Positions 25,677 through 38,132 of a stretch of DNA of 64,000 nt are shown piece by piece. Source of the DNA: Bostrychus sinensis (lineage: Eukaryota; Chordata; Actinopteri; Gobiiformes; Eleotridae). The number at the start of each line of letters is the position of its first letter. Position 1 is the stretch's first letter. The stretch spans positions 22,804,229 to 22,868,228 of the forward strand of contig CM036248.1 of NCBI GenBank assembly GCA_020698575.1, read 5' to 3'. The translations under genes were made by a program, and so were the position numbers. The notes under the pieces were generated by a model. It saw nothing but the letters and a program-made list of their open reading frames with translations, did no database searches and was not told where the DNA came from.

Positions 25677-25950
25677 CTTGTATTCCCGAAGCAGAGATTT
25701 CGGCTTCAGGTGGAGAACGCGCTCTTGAGGTGGATGTGCACCGTAAAGAAACTGGAATAAGCTACTCCAGCGCAGCAAAGCGGTGGAGACATGAGCAGAC
25801 GAAAAGTGAGGAGAGCAGTGGCAGCAGTAGCGCAGCGCCGTGTCTGAGAAGCTCACATCACAGAGAGAGCTGCTTTAAGGTGGCTCCGCGCGTTTGCATC
25901 AGCAACAGTCTCATCTGGAGCCTGCGAGCAAGTGTTTCCAAATGAATGCG
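25677..25950 (-). promoter_or_regulatory. Candidate promoter and untranslated first exon, probably drp2
   Basis: On the minus strand a comparatively GC-rich, CpG-containing stretch ends in CGGGAATACAAG followed by GTAAGTCTGG, a near-perfect splice donor at 25676/25677. No convincing long reading frame crosses it, so I read it as a 5' untranslated exon. The left boundary is seen; the right boundary (transcription start) is a guess. Human DRP2 lies immediately downstream of CENPI in the same orientation, and here the position downstream of cenpi, with leftward transcription, is where drp2 should start. That gene identity is inference only: none of the drp2 coding exons was recognised in the window. 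Confidence 0.4.
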
Positions 25951-26445
25951 AACAGAAGTGAAGGGAAGAGGCGCGGGAAACTTGGGCTGCGTCAGAGGGG
26001 GAGCTGGAGGAGGCAGGGAAGTGTGCCTTTAGGGGGAAAGCGCCAACAAACTGTCAGGGTGCAATTTGGCACACTGACAAGACGCTTCCAGGGCAACTCT
26101 TCCGTTACCTTAGACCGAAATCGTTTCAAATTGTACAGACCAGCCAGTAGGAGTCCATGGCCTTTTTTGTTTTGCCATCATGTAATTTCACTGAGGTTTA
26201 TCTGCTTTTTACTGATTTTTACAAAGACCATTTACCTAGCTTTATCAACTTTTTTGGGATGTATTGCTGTCATCAAATTAAAAACAAGCTGTTTTATGAT
26301 GAAATGGTCTGGCATGTTGTTTATATATTTTTTTTATTTATTTGGTACAGCGTGTATTAATGAACAGCAGCTAGTGCCGTAAATACACCGGATTATAGCT
26401 CAGAGCTAATTTCCATCCGTAGTCCCCACTCACTCACTCACATTC

Positions 26446-26563
26446 ACACTGGCTTCCTGGTGTTCCCCAGCGGTCTCCCATCCAGGTACTGACCAGGCCC
26501 TACCCTGCTTGGCTTCCGAGGTCTGACGGGATCGGGCATCCACAAGGCGGTATGGCTTGGTAT
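26446..26563 (-). pseudogene. 5S rRNA-like sequence (5S pseudogene or 5S-derived SINE head)
   Basis: Read on the minus strand, about 118 bp aligns end to end with vertebrate 5S rRNA as I know it: CCATACCGCC, then GCCCGATCCCGTCAGACC, CTCGGAAGCCAAGCAGGG, GGCCTGGTCAGTACCTGG and ATGGGAGACCG. The internal promoter boxes are largely intact, but there are scattered substitutions and the last 15 bases diverge. No T-run terminator follows; a TGAG-rich stretch does. It is therefore more likely a pseudogene or the head of a 5S-derived SINE than a working gene. It sits between the cenpi 3' end and the presumed drp2 promoter. Confidence 0.75.
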
Positions 26564-27059
26564 GGATTTGTATATTAATCCAGAATAAAACAGCGTGGGT
26601 TAAACTGGTGAGATACCACCACAATAAAATGTACAGGGGTTTATTTGCTTAAAAATCTTACACTTGTTTATTTTTTAAAAAGTGCAAGAGACAAGAAGAA
26701 AGCAAGCTGTACAAAATAAGTCTACATACAGAAGGTTACGGAAAGCAAAAATGTTTTAGTGGTTTCAGTCTCATTTGTTTTGTGAGCAAACTCTGTGGAA
26801 AAGCTAATGATAGGAAGTTCTTTTTGGGTATTTTTTGCTATAAACACACATTTTCTTCAGTGTGACTGTACAAGGACCCCATGCCGCTTACCTGGGTATA
26901 TAATAAGTATCGACAAAAAGAAGTTAAAAACACTGCAGAGATAAACCTATTTACAAAAGATATCCAGATAAATAGCAAGAGGCTCACTTGAAAGAAATCA
27001 ATGGTTAAGATTTGTACAAGTCTCTTAAAATGTTTTTTTCTCTCCACCAACTCGTGCGT

Positions 27060-30000
27060 CTACCGCTGCTGCGTGGACACGCAGTCTCCCTGGCTGCTGC
27101 CTCCTGTCACCTGCCAGCTGATGTTACTCTGAACAAAATGTTTAAGCCCGTCAAATCCCTGTGTGAAGAGATACTCCAGGTACCAGCTCCATGGCTTTGA
27201 ATGCTAAAAGACACATGCACAACATTATGATCATGAGTTCCACTTCTAAAACACATCTGATGTAACATTAGCTGCTTGTGGCTCTATTATACCGTACTGT
27301 GCAAACGTTTTAGTGAGGTGTGAACAATTCAGCAATCAAAGAGTGCTTTGATAAATACAGAGTTTTATTCTGTATTTTCTCTTCTGAACATTCTAGAAAA
27401 GGTCAGTTATGGGCCAAAGACAAAATTATTCATTTTGTTGTGGATCTCTGTTTAGATCCAGAGTGTTTTAAGGCATTCTGTAACCTTTTGAGAAAATACT
27501 AACTTAATAGTTTTAGCAGATTTTTACCATTGTGAGATAAGGATTTTGTGGCATAATGAAAAGCGCCTTTACCCCTGAACAAGAAAATATTCGAGTCAAA
27601 TCCAGGCCACTTTATCTTTACCATAGTGAGAAAGGACCAGTGCCTTAGCAGAGCTCTCACAATGTTTCTAGTACACTTTCTTCCTTTTTTTCTTCCATTT
27701 TGTGTATTTTTTGTACATTGATACACTTTTCTTTGTTCTTTAAAACCTCAAAAGACTTTTGCATGGTACGGTAAATGAAAAAATAAAAGTAGACCAAGTG
27801 TACCTTTATGGAATTGAGGTCCAGGTCTTTTCTCCCTGGCCAACACTGATAAAAAGAGAACATTAATATTCATTGTCAGCCCACCGTGGTGAATCTCAAT
27901 CAATCACTGCTGGACGTTGCAATTGGTCCAAACCAAAAAAGACATGTACTTGTATTATTAAACATGATGAAACCATGAAACCACCATCTCCTGCAGTCTT
28001 AATTAATAATGTACTGTTTTTCAATATTCATGTATTTTGTAGGAATGATATTAATAACACATTTTTTGTTGCTGTAAGTCTATTAAGCAGAGTGTACAAA
28101 GGGCTGCATGCTGATCCTGATGTTCATATGGTCAAGCAGCTTTTTAATGCCGGAGTACTATTTCAGGGTACCTCTGGGGTTTTCCAGGTCAAATTTGATT
28201 TTTTTTAATACCAATAGTTCATCTATGGAACTATAGTCACAACAAATACTCAATATATATTTTTGACAAGTGCAAGCTTCTTGAAACATATACTTTTAAT
28301 TTCACTTATACAGTATATTGTATAAAGATCACATTATAATAATAGCTGGATGACTTGAATGATTTAAGCATACATTTTAAAGTTTGCTACCTCTATTTGC
28401 TGCAACATTTAGACATAAGGCTAGTCTAAGATTACAGATGTTGCAACTGAAAATACAGATGAACAAAATTTTATACCTGGCTATAAACCTATTTAATACT
28501 TTTTAAATACATTTAGGACTTCGAGGATACCCAGTGTTTTGATTACTCTGCATGATATAGAAATGTTTTTAAATTACTATGGTAAACACGGTTACCTTCT
28601 GGTGAAAGTCAACGGCGTAACTGAGAAAGGCCGGGTGGTGGATGAGGTCGAAGCTCATTGAATAGTTGGGGACATTGCTCCTGAGAAGCAGCTTCTCGTT
28701 CAGGTTGATACCCATGCCCGGCTGAAACATCTTGGAGTTCCACAAACAGTTGACCATGACCACCACATAGTGATTAAACTCTCGAAATGTCTGTCGGTTG
28801 ATGTGGAAGGCCTGCTACAAAACAAAATGGAAGGGACAGAAATTAATTAGAAGAAACTGGCATAATTGCAGATTTGCAACTGGGTTGGTTCATTTGTCTT
28901 CCACCTGAACATTTCTGGACTATTCAAATGTGCTTATTATGCTGCCATTCATAAATTAGACATTCACTCTAGCAGATGTATCACCTCCACTAAGATTCTA
29001 TTATAAAGTGATAAATTGATTTTCCCAAAACCCTTATAATGAAGATTTGCACACAGTTTTGCTAGAGTAAAACAATATTGACTCACCTCTGTTTGTTTTT
29101 CTTGATTCTTGGCTGAGGTCAGGTTAATCTTGTACCTACAAAATTACCAGAAAGAACAATAATGAGAGACCTTGGTAACCCAGAATGAAAAAAAAATCTT
29201 TTCTTATTAGAAATGCCATGTTAATGCCATAATTAAATTTTCTTCACCCTTAGTTGGCTTCTTTCCCTTATTTAAAAATATACTTTTTTACAAACCTGGA
29301 ATCAATTAATCTCTACTGTATAAATTTGTCTTATTAAAGCTTTGAGTTATAGATGAAGGCTGAATTCTGACATAAAAAGCAGCCGAGAGCTTAAGTGTAT
29401 TGCTTCTTAGCTTCTCATTATCATAAATCATACATCCCATGTAAGTGCAATCAAGCCATTTGATTCCAGTTCTGTTCTGTCATTAAATATGAATGAGTAT
29501 GACATATGCCATTAAATCTGTTGCTAGGATTGCATTTAGGGTCTACAGTGGAAGAAACAGCCTACCTGTACATAATGAATGCCAGTCTATCGACGCTCAC
29601 AGGGTCACTAGCAATGAGTGCTGGGTAAAAAACACCGGGTGGAGGCATCACCACAAGAGGAAGCCCATATTTCAGAAACATGTCACACACCTGAAGGAAT
29701 ATATTACAAAAAGATTTCCACAAGTGATATGTTTGCTTATAGTACTTCTTAAATTGCTCAAATCAGTATCGTAATTGTTTACCGTCTCATAAAAGTCCAA
29801 AATGAAGCTGAGGAGGAGAGAATGACAGCCTTCGACCTGAAGCCCCACAGTGGCCAGTCGACCCACAAAATGTACGAGCTCCATGACAGAATCCTTAAAC
29901 CCCGACAACGTTATGTTTCTGAAACACACATCCAAAAGTCAGGCACAAGGGGAACTGTTTAAGCCATTTTGACAATGCTATTTCAAGTATTGGGACTTTA

Positions 30001-33000
30001 GGTAGAAATTATGAATGTCAGAACTCTCCTTGTTAAGGCAAAAGGACAAAAGTAAAGTACATATACAACTACATTTAACATTTTATTTAAGGTTCAGAGA
30101 GCTCATGGGCATTTTGACATTGTAGGTTGATTTTTTTATGTTCTAATGCCTGTTTAATGCATAGGTTTCAGAAATAATAATGAACTTACATAGATGTATG
30201 ACTATTAAGGCTGATGTCCAAGTCATCTTCCAAAGCATACACCGAGTGCCAAGTCAGCCATTTTAACAGCATATTGTTCAGACACTCCATCAATCCACAC
30301 TGAATCCATACAGGGACAGACATACCCACCAAGAATTAAAACTATGACTGTAGTACACATCAAATAAATCTTGAACATCTGTCTTATAAATAAAAGTACC
30401 TTAAAAAATAGTGTAGAGGTAAAGAAGAGCTGCATGAGAGGCTCAAACAAAAGTCGTCCAATTTCTGTAAAAGAAGAAAGAAAAGGAATGACTTTGTTTT
30501 CTATTCACAGCCACTGTTAAAATAAAACATATTTGTAAATATTTTAAACAAATAAGATACAAATGTAGTTGGTAAAAATGTATGTAACTTACGGGAACTC
30601 GGTACAACAGGAATGTTACTCATGAGACCCAGGATCTGTGGTCGCATTTGGGCTCCATCCCAAACATTTAGAAATTTGTAGAGAAAAGCATCTGTGCTGG
30701 AAAACCCTTCCTGTTAGAGATATTTACAGCTAATTAAACATCAGTAAATGAACATCTCTGACATTATTGTGTGAAATATGACTCACCTGCAGAAAGTGCT
30801 GCGTCGACAGCAATTTGTCTAAAAACTGCAGGGGCTCTTCTGAATTCTGATAGGCTCCACCATCATTAAAGAATAGAAATTCTGTGTACATGAGAAAAAA
30901 GAAAACACAATTTCACTTTCAGAGTGTCTTTACACAGTGAGATCCCCATAGTCACTTTAAACCCTTCTGTGAAAGGAGCCTCTTTGATATGTCAACTAAG
31001 CACAGTGTGAAAAGGTTCAGCACAAGGTCAGCTTTGGTTTGGGAAATTCTTCCTTAAAGAAGATGTCACACCCGTTTTGTAGGTCTTTTCCTCTCTTCCC
31101 CTTACCTTCATGTAGTGCATAACCAAGCCAGAAGTTTAAGCGTAGGAGGGCAGACTCATCCTGTACACAGTCCAGGTACTGCAGTGCCAGACTAGAGCCC
31201 AACAGTGAGCCCATCTGAGCAGGCAGCTGGTGAAAAAACAGAAGAGAAATTACATAAGAGGAAACCATAAAAGATACACTGCAAATAATGCAAATACATA
31301 TATATATTAATATATACCAATGGAGAAACAGAAATAGCAAGCACATTTTTTGTTTCTGTACAAAAAGTTTGTTCATTCGCTAAAAATCAGCTGATGCAAT
31401 TGTCTCTGAAGCTAGTAATCAGCAGTCACTATTTTTCAATAATTGGGACATTCTTCCAACTAGTTGAGCTTCTGCTGTGTATTTTAGGAGGGCTGCCAGG
31501 ACAGTAAATTTTAAAGCATTGTCAAACAATACAGAGCAAATGCACCACCAAAGACAGTTAGTCTCATGTTTTTCCAGTATCTTTTTTTAAGAATGGTGTT
31601 TTATTTTTAAGGCAATCCAACACAGTTAATGCTATGACATGAAGACACAAAAACATTTGTACTGTCACTAGGTGGCCATTTAATACATTTATTATTTGCT
31701 TCATTACATTTTAGCTTCTTACTTTACTAAAAAACCTTTCATCTAAAAGAATATATTGGATGTTAGTCCCTGTCTATAAAGCTCATTTGAGCTACTAAAT
31801 CAAAGTTTCTCCTGAAAGGCTTTTACCAGTTGCAGAGCACCACCATGTGGTTTAAAAAATACAACACAGTTAAAATATCCTTGTACACTCTGCTAATGTT
31901 AAGTCCAATAAACCAGCCAAAATCAGTTTCATTACTACTGCCTGTCTAATTACCTCTATCCGGTGCATATTTTCCAGCAGCTGTGCAAATGACTGAATCT
32001 GCACCAAGGGGACCACCTTTCTGCTGAGAGAGGATTCAGTCAAAGTCTGTTTATTGACTGCAGGCGCCAATGCAGGTAGGTCCATGTGGCCATGTTTCTA
32101 GGGAAGGCGAATGAGAAACAATTACTCAGTATTGTAATTATAAGATATATTTTACATCTATAACATAACTTGGGCCCTGTGCTGCGTCCCTTTATGCAAA
32201 CTTCCAGCAGGTGTTCATTAGACCAGACTTGAAAAATATTACCAACAAAGCTTTTCATTGTGATGGTTCAAACAATGCAGGCTCTGTTTCAAAGCAACAA
32301 GCAATAACAAAATTTACATTGATTATGGTGTTTACAAAACTGCTCTAATTGTCATTCTCACCAATTCTAATTAAAGTCACCATTGGCACCATTTCAAGAG
32401 ATTTTCAACATTGCACACTTTGGAGGTAGTTAGAGACCTTTACATAGAGCCTAGCAAGCATGGGTATATAACACTTATTGGATAGTGGCAGTTAGCAGTA
32501 ACCAGTGCAAAAAGCTCTCTGTACCCTTTTTCTAGACGTAGAGAGAGAGAGGCTGATGCTGGGGGCAACCTGAGAACCATTCATTTTCTGGACACCAATA
32601 AGCGCTGATTTCCAGGAAGAATTGTGGTTTTTAAATCCAGTCTGAAACATAACAGTAAACAAATGTTAATAATAAAAAATAGTACACCACAAAGTACACA
32701 GTTTATGTACAAACCTTCATTCGTGAGGGAATGGAGAGTGTCACCAATTCAGGGCTAAACACTTTGTAAAGAGAAAGCAAGTGCAAGAGAAATGGCTGCC
32801 TTCCCTAAAAAAAAGAAAAGATCTGGTGATTTTGTCAAGTTATTTACACCATGAAACTACACAATTAACAAATAATAGAGAATAAAACATTTTGGGACAA
32901 CTTTACTAAGACAGGTGCTATATTGTGAGTGCACCTTAAAAAATAGTGTTAGCTATTTGTTAGTGTGTTGCGTGTGACATACTATGAGAAACTGCGCAAC

Positions 33001-35872
33001 AAATTGCTGTCACAAATCTAATATGTAAATAAGAATTTAGAGTGTGTCAAAGAGCAAGTGAAGGGCATGGAGCCAGTGGCTGTCAATCAACTAGGCTAGA
33101 GCAGATAAAGACATGCATGTACAAGAGACTCAACAAAGACACTACAGTTTTAACTAGTGATGCACTGTATCGGGGAAGGAGAAAATGAAAAAAAGAGCAT
33201 CTTGCGTTTTCTAGAGATGCAATAGATCTTGAAGTGTGACAACGTAAATTTAAGTGGGCCAGAGTAGACTTGCAACAGAGTGCACACGATTCAGTCAGAG
33301 CGCACTGGGGAGACAGAAGGACTCTGCAACTCTGCAACACCGTCACCATATGCCCACTGAAGGGACTTTAAAAGGATATGGAAAAGACTCGTAGAAGGCA
33401 AGTTTTAAAGATAGCTGCAATTCAGTTGAATATGAGAGAACCTAAAAGAGGGTGTTGCAGGTAAAGGCTGTCTCTTCATTGTTACTGTTACTAAATGAGC
33501 CCTTTTAAAGAGTTTTATCTTACTTTCAATGCTCCCATCTGTGCATAAAAACTGTGGTCTTTCCTCTGCAAAACTTTTGCACGTGCTCCTCCATCATGCT
33601 AAATTTACACACACTTTGAGCTCCCGTACTCTTGATAAATAAAATATCCACCACAAAGTGAATTCATTTGCATTATTTCCACATTGAAGTTTGCGTGTTC
33701 TGGCGAGAAGGTCTTGTTTTGCGTGCACGCAAACCTTTGAAAAATCTGGCCCTTAGACAAGAGATTTGCTCACCAGTTTGGACTGAAGCTCTAGAAGTTT
33801 CCGTACTCTGAAAACTCGCACTGCAAAGAGATAGTACAAGACATTCACTGATAGTAAAAAAATAAACAAATAACATATTAAAAAGGTACAACTTACCGCT
33901 TTCTTTTCTGGTCAAAAGGTACAAGAGATGACAGATGTAAGGACACTAAAACAAAAAATATATATAATAATGATAATGATACCATTAGTATACATCAGGG
34001 CATGATTCTTGGACAACATAAAGATAAGATATTTTGTACTTCTGACTGAGATAAAACTTATAATACAGCAACAATTTAGCAAGATCATTAAGTTAAACTG
34101 GTGTTACAACACCACTATACTACTTCTACCACAAGCAACTACGTACACCCTGAACAATGCCCAGATAGCTGCAGGGCTGACACTGAGGAACACACACTTT
34201 ATGGAGTTTTTATGGGGGGCGGGGGGGTATTGTTGAATCAAGAGGATTCCCTCTGCTGCATGGTAACAATTTTAATTAACTCAGGATCTAAAAAATGTAA
34301 TTATAACAAGTGTTCCCACAATAAACCAAATAATGTCCAAATATTACAGTCAAAAATGTATCCCATACCAGATTTTCTTCTGCCACAAAGTTAAAAATGA
34401 AGCCATAAATAGCACGGAGCTGATCCTTTGCATCAATCATGTCAAACATGGTCAGCACCCACTTCAAAAAGAAAACCTTGAAAAAAGAAATGACATGAAA
34501 TGAGCTGCAGAAATGCTTTCCTTTTTAAGTTTTTTTTTTTTTTTTTTAATAAAGGGCTTGTATGAGGTCTGCAGCTGGATTGTCTTGTAAGAGCATTTTT
34601 AACACATCAAACACACATATTAAAGTCATTTTAATAGCTTAAAGTACTGACTAGATAAAAAATGGTTGCACATTGAGATCCAGTAATTACCATGTTTCAA
34701 CATTTTAAAGCATAAACAAACTAAAGAAAGTTTGTCATTCTTACTTGCGTGCTGACTGGTATTTTACTAATACCCAGCCAAACCACAGCCCGAACAACAG
34801 CCTCCTGTGGTACCACACTAGAGGGAATCAGGCACCTCAGAACTCTAGCACATGGAGAAGGTCCTAAAACACATAAATCATTATATTAAAAAACAATAAT
34901 GACTTCTTATATGTGAGAACAAAAAGCGCAGCTTAAAACATCCGTACCCATTCGGCAGCTCATGGCAAACTCCAGCATCGTAGATACAGCCTGTGGGTGG
35001 AGTCCCTTACTGTAGGCCATCTTCTCCACAAACACCAGGTTCCTCTCAAAGTCATCATTCCCTCTGACTGGAGTACCTTGTTTGACTAATATAGGAAACA
35101 AGGCAAAGGCAAAAGGTTTGTGCAGTCAAAAATGCTTTTTTAATTCAGTCAACCAAAAAACCTACAGTTTTACACAACAGGACTACTATCTACTTTTAAA
35201 TATTAGCATTTGTTTTTATATCCAACAGACACAATACTGTGCATTACAGTATTCACAGTACAGTATTTACATTTCCATCACCTGTAGTTTTGTCATTACT
35301 CGTACTAATAATAATAAACTTTATAATAACATTATAAGTACTACACTAAGTTAAGAACTATGAGTATAAAAATGTGTTATAAACGTAAAATCGGTGGACA
35401 CAATTTGTAAATCTGTAAATATTCATGTACAATGCACATTCACCGGTTACATGTTTCGAAAAAAGGCAGAAAATGTTCACATCGCTTTAAACAAGTGTTG
35501 GCAACAAGCTTAACAAACATACATTGGCTTGCTGACGTACGTAAAAGAAAACAACTTACGGCTTATAACATTATAAGGTTTTACAAACAATCATTCAACG
35601 TTGCTCACACGTGAACAAAAAAACAACTCTAGTCGACGAAATGACTTAGTATTAACGCCATTTCCCTGTAAAGGGCATATGTTTACGAGACCAGTCCTAC
35701 CTTCAGCGAAGTATTTCAGGGCCAGAACAAACGACTCCTCCGCCTCGTTTTTCCGTCTCTCTTTTTCTGCCAGTCTCAGACTTCTGTTAATGCTGCGGTT
35801 TGACAAAGACTGGTCGCTGGGAGACGACTGATCTGAATCCGAGCCTCCCGACAAGTTTAGTTTTGCTGCCAT
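27060..35872 (-). CDS. cenpi: Centromere protein I (CENP-I), complete, 20 coding exons, 735 aa
   Basis: CENP-I is an inner-kinetochore protein of the constitutive centromere-associated network, working with CENP-H and CENP-K in the nucleus. I joined exons at 35701-35872, 34948-35085, 34745-34863, 34369-34476, 33897-33945, 33774-33820, 32715-32804, 32525-32641, 31954-32097, 31106-31226, 30787-30881, 30593-30710, 30400-30464, 30190-30299, 29783-29918, 29566-29690, 29087-29135, 28596-28814, 27804-27845 and 27060-27203. All junctions are GT-AG, phase is kept throughout, and the frame ends at TAG. The 735-residue length is close to human CENP-I (about 750). Matches to the family include the late segment FREFNHYVVVMVNCLW, then HHPAFLSYAV and WSWYLEYLFTQG. 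The protein is alpha-helical (HEAT-like) with a Ser-rich N-terminus. The ATG sits in atttctgcc-type upstream context at the start of MAAKLNLSGG. A likely poly(A) signal (AATAAA on -) is at 26640-26645. The next gene, tmem35a, lies on the same strand upstream. Confidence 0.95.
27520..27625 (+). repeat. tRNA-like SINE copy 5 in a cenpi intron
   Basis: The plus strand reads GTGGCATAATGAAAAGCGCC, then TTTACCCCTGAACAAG, then a B-box-like GAGTCAAATCC and TTTATCTTTACCATAGTGAG. It is the clearest plus-orientation member of the family at 2935, 6145, 7650 and 18705. It lies in the last intron of cenpi, antisense to the gene. Confidence 0.55.
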
Positions 35873-36043
35873 TTCTACATTGCTAAAAGTATAGATTTGA
35901 GTTCCCTTAGCCTGAGTCAGCCATTCAAACAAAACTCAAATTCTCCGCGCGACCGTTTACACGGCGCCTGCGCAGTACCATCTCTTAACTCAGTAGCATA
36001 ATGGGAATTGTAGTTTATTTGCTTTCACAATGGGTAAGACTCA

Positions 36044-36577
36044 TGCTGCGTTCCAGTTGTTCTCGGAGGTCGGAACTCGGACCTCCGAGTTACTGTGGTC
36101 CAGTTGTTAAGTCGGAACTAATAATGACAGCAATGACAAATACAAATAAAACCACTATGATGATAAAAACAAGTCAAGCAAAATGTGACATATTAATTAA
36201 TTCACTCAGGCGGCGTTGTTACATTTACGACGTGTAGAGTGGATTTGGCTGTGGTTAGCGTTAACTCGATATGGACCGGTGAAGACGTTAGCAAGATTAG
36301 CAGCAACAGAGCATTACAGACCATTTTAAATCACACGTCTCTCAGCAGCAGGTTCACTGAGAGAGCATGGACAGTGGTAAACAACGGATGGGAAAATGAC
36401 ACAAGACCTGTTAATATTATTGTAGTTATATTTTACACTTTTAGTCACGCAGAGCGCTGCCATGTTGGATTTTCTATCTACCCGAGTTTACGAGTAGGAA
36501 CTCTGAGATTGGAGGGTGTTCAAATTGAGATTTACAACTTGGAAATTCCCACTTCCGAGGATAACTGGAACGCAGCA
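36044..36577. mobile_element. 534-bp MITE with TCA target duplication, PIF/Harbinger-like
   Basis: The left terminus is TGCTGCGTTCCAGTTGTTCT. The right terminus is ATAACTGGAACGCAGCA, its complement with few mismatches; similarity extends through CTCGGAGGTCGGAA and TTCCGAGG. Both ends are flanked by TCA (36041-36043 and 36578-36580). A 3-bp duplication fits PIF/Harbinger. The open frames inside have no recognisable product. It lies about 170 bp upstream of the cenpi start codon, between cenpi and the tmem35a 3' end. Confidence 0.75.
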
Positions 36578-37616
36578 TCAGCTACTCGTGAATGTCGAGG
36601 AACAGTATTCGATTTTTATAGGAATTTCTAATGAAATGCTAATACATTGCAATAAACGATTACTTTTTACACACATTTTTTTTTTTTTTTTTACCAAATT
36701 ACAGATCGGATATATACAGTATTTTGCATTAACCCTGCATCATGCATTCAGCTAAGTATGTAAGTTAATGGCTTGCATAAATTGTCAATAAAATGCCAAA
36801 TGAATACAAAGTCAGAATCAACTCCAAATCTTTATTTCAAGTCTAGAATTTACAGAAAAACTTGGACGTTTTAAAACTGTATGTTTTACCCCAAGTGAAT
36901 TTGGGAAAAGGAATGTGACCTCCATAAATAAAAAAGATTTTCAAAGACGCTGAAATGGTTTAGTATTTAAGACTTTCTTACAAAACAAAAGAGGTGCACA
37001 TAAACAGGCAAAGAAAATGATTTGGTTGCATTCTGCTGCACAAGCTAGCAGCAAACACTCTTATGAACTAAAAGGAGAAAATATTCATTATGGGAGTTAG
37101 GATTCATGCATATTTTTGCAAACATTTACTGACAGATGAAAAATTATGACTTGTTTTATTGTTTCTTCTGTTGACCTGCCACAGCTACCATCTGGTATGT
37201 AATCTTACTTAATTCCTTATTTAATTAAACACATTTGTTTTGTTTTTTTACACACCTTCTTGTAGTGTTGTTTGTTTTTCATTAAAAGGAACACTGTTTT
37301 CTTATCATAACACATGTGTATGACTAAAATAAATAGGATAGAAAAAATAAATTGAATTCAGTGATCTGACATGTTGAGCAAATGGTTTCCACAGTTATGA
37401 TTGTCCACAGATATGCAGAGGAGGTATGGACAGGTCATTTTTCACATTAAGAGTGCAGAAAAGGGTATTCAGTTCATATTCTGGATGCATCAAGTTTTGT
37501 GTTCAGGAGCTATTGTTGCTCAAGCGAACAACACATCCTTATAAAATTCAATTACTACAATCCATAAAGGCGCAACAGTATGCTTTTTGTGGCTTGGATC
37601 ATAGTGGAAGACAAGC

Positions 37617-38049
37617 TTAAGATTGCTTGACTTTGTTCCTTTCCTGGTCATTGATGTACTGTTCTTCTCGAGTGTCCTCTCTCTCTGGTCGGTCTTCACT
37701 TTGACGGGCAATAAGAAGTCGGCAAGTGAGAAGAATACCAAAAACTAGAGCATGGGCATATCTCTTTAGAGGGTCTCCAACAAGTTGGTGGAAGAAGAGG
37801 ACTGCCAACATGACCAGTAGAAGCAAGAAATTAGCTACATCCTTTGGTTTTCCCGGCACCAAGGTAAGAACCACACCACAGCCAACCTCCAAAGAGCCGA
37901 TGATCTTGCGGAGCAGGACAGAGCTAATACCAATTTTCTTCAGGCCTGGTAGTGCTTTGGCATAACTCTTATAGGCCCTTTTCTGAAAAAGAACAAAGAT
38001 GGTGACTTTATTACAAACATGTAGGATGTTAGCCTATTGGTGTCTTAAG

Positions 38050-38132
<83 letters not shown>

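Noticed and set aside
25490..26382. Two overlapping plus-strand frames of 151 and 162 codons
   Set aside because: They fall on the CpG-rich minus-strand exon and promoter, where stops are rare; no domain was recognised.
36239..36631. 130-codon plus-strand open frame
   Set aside because: It lies mostly inside the MITE at 36044-36577 and runs through its right terminus.
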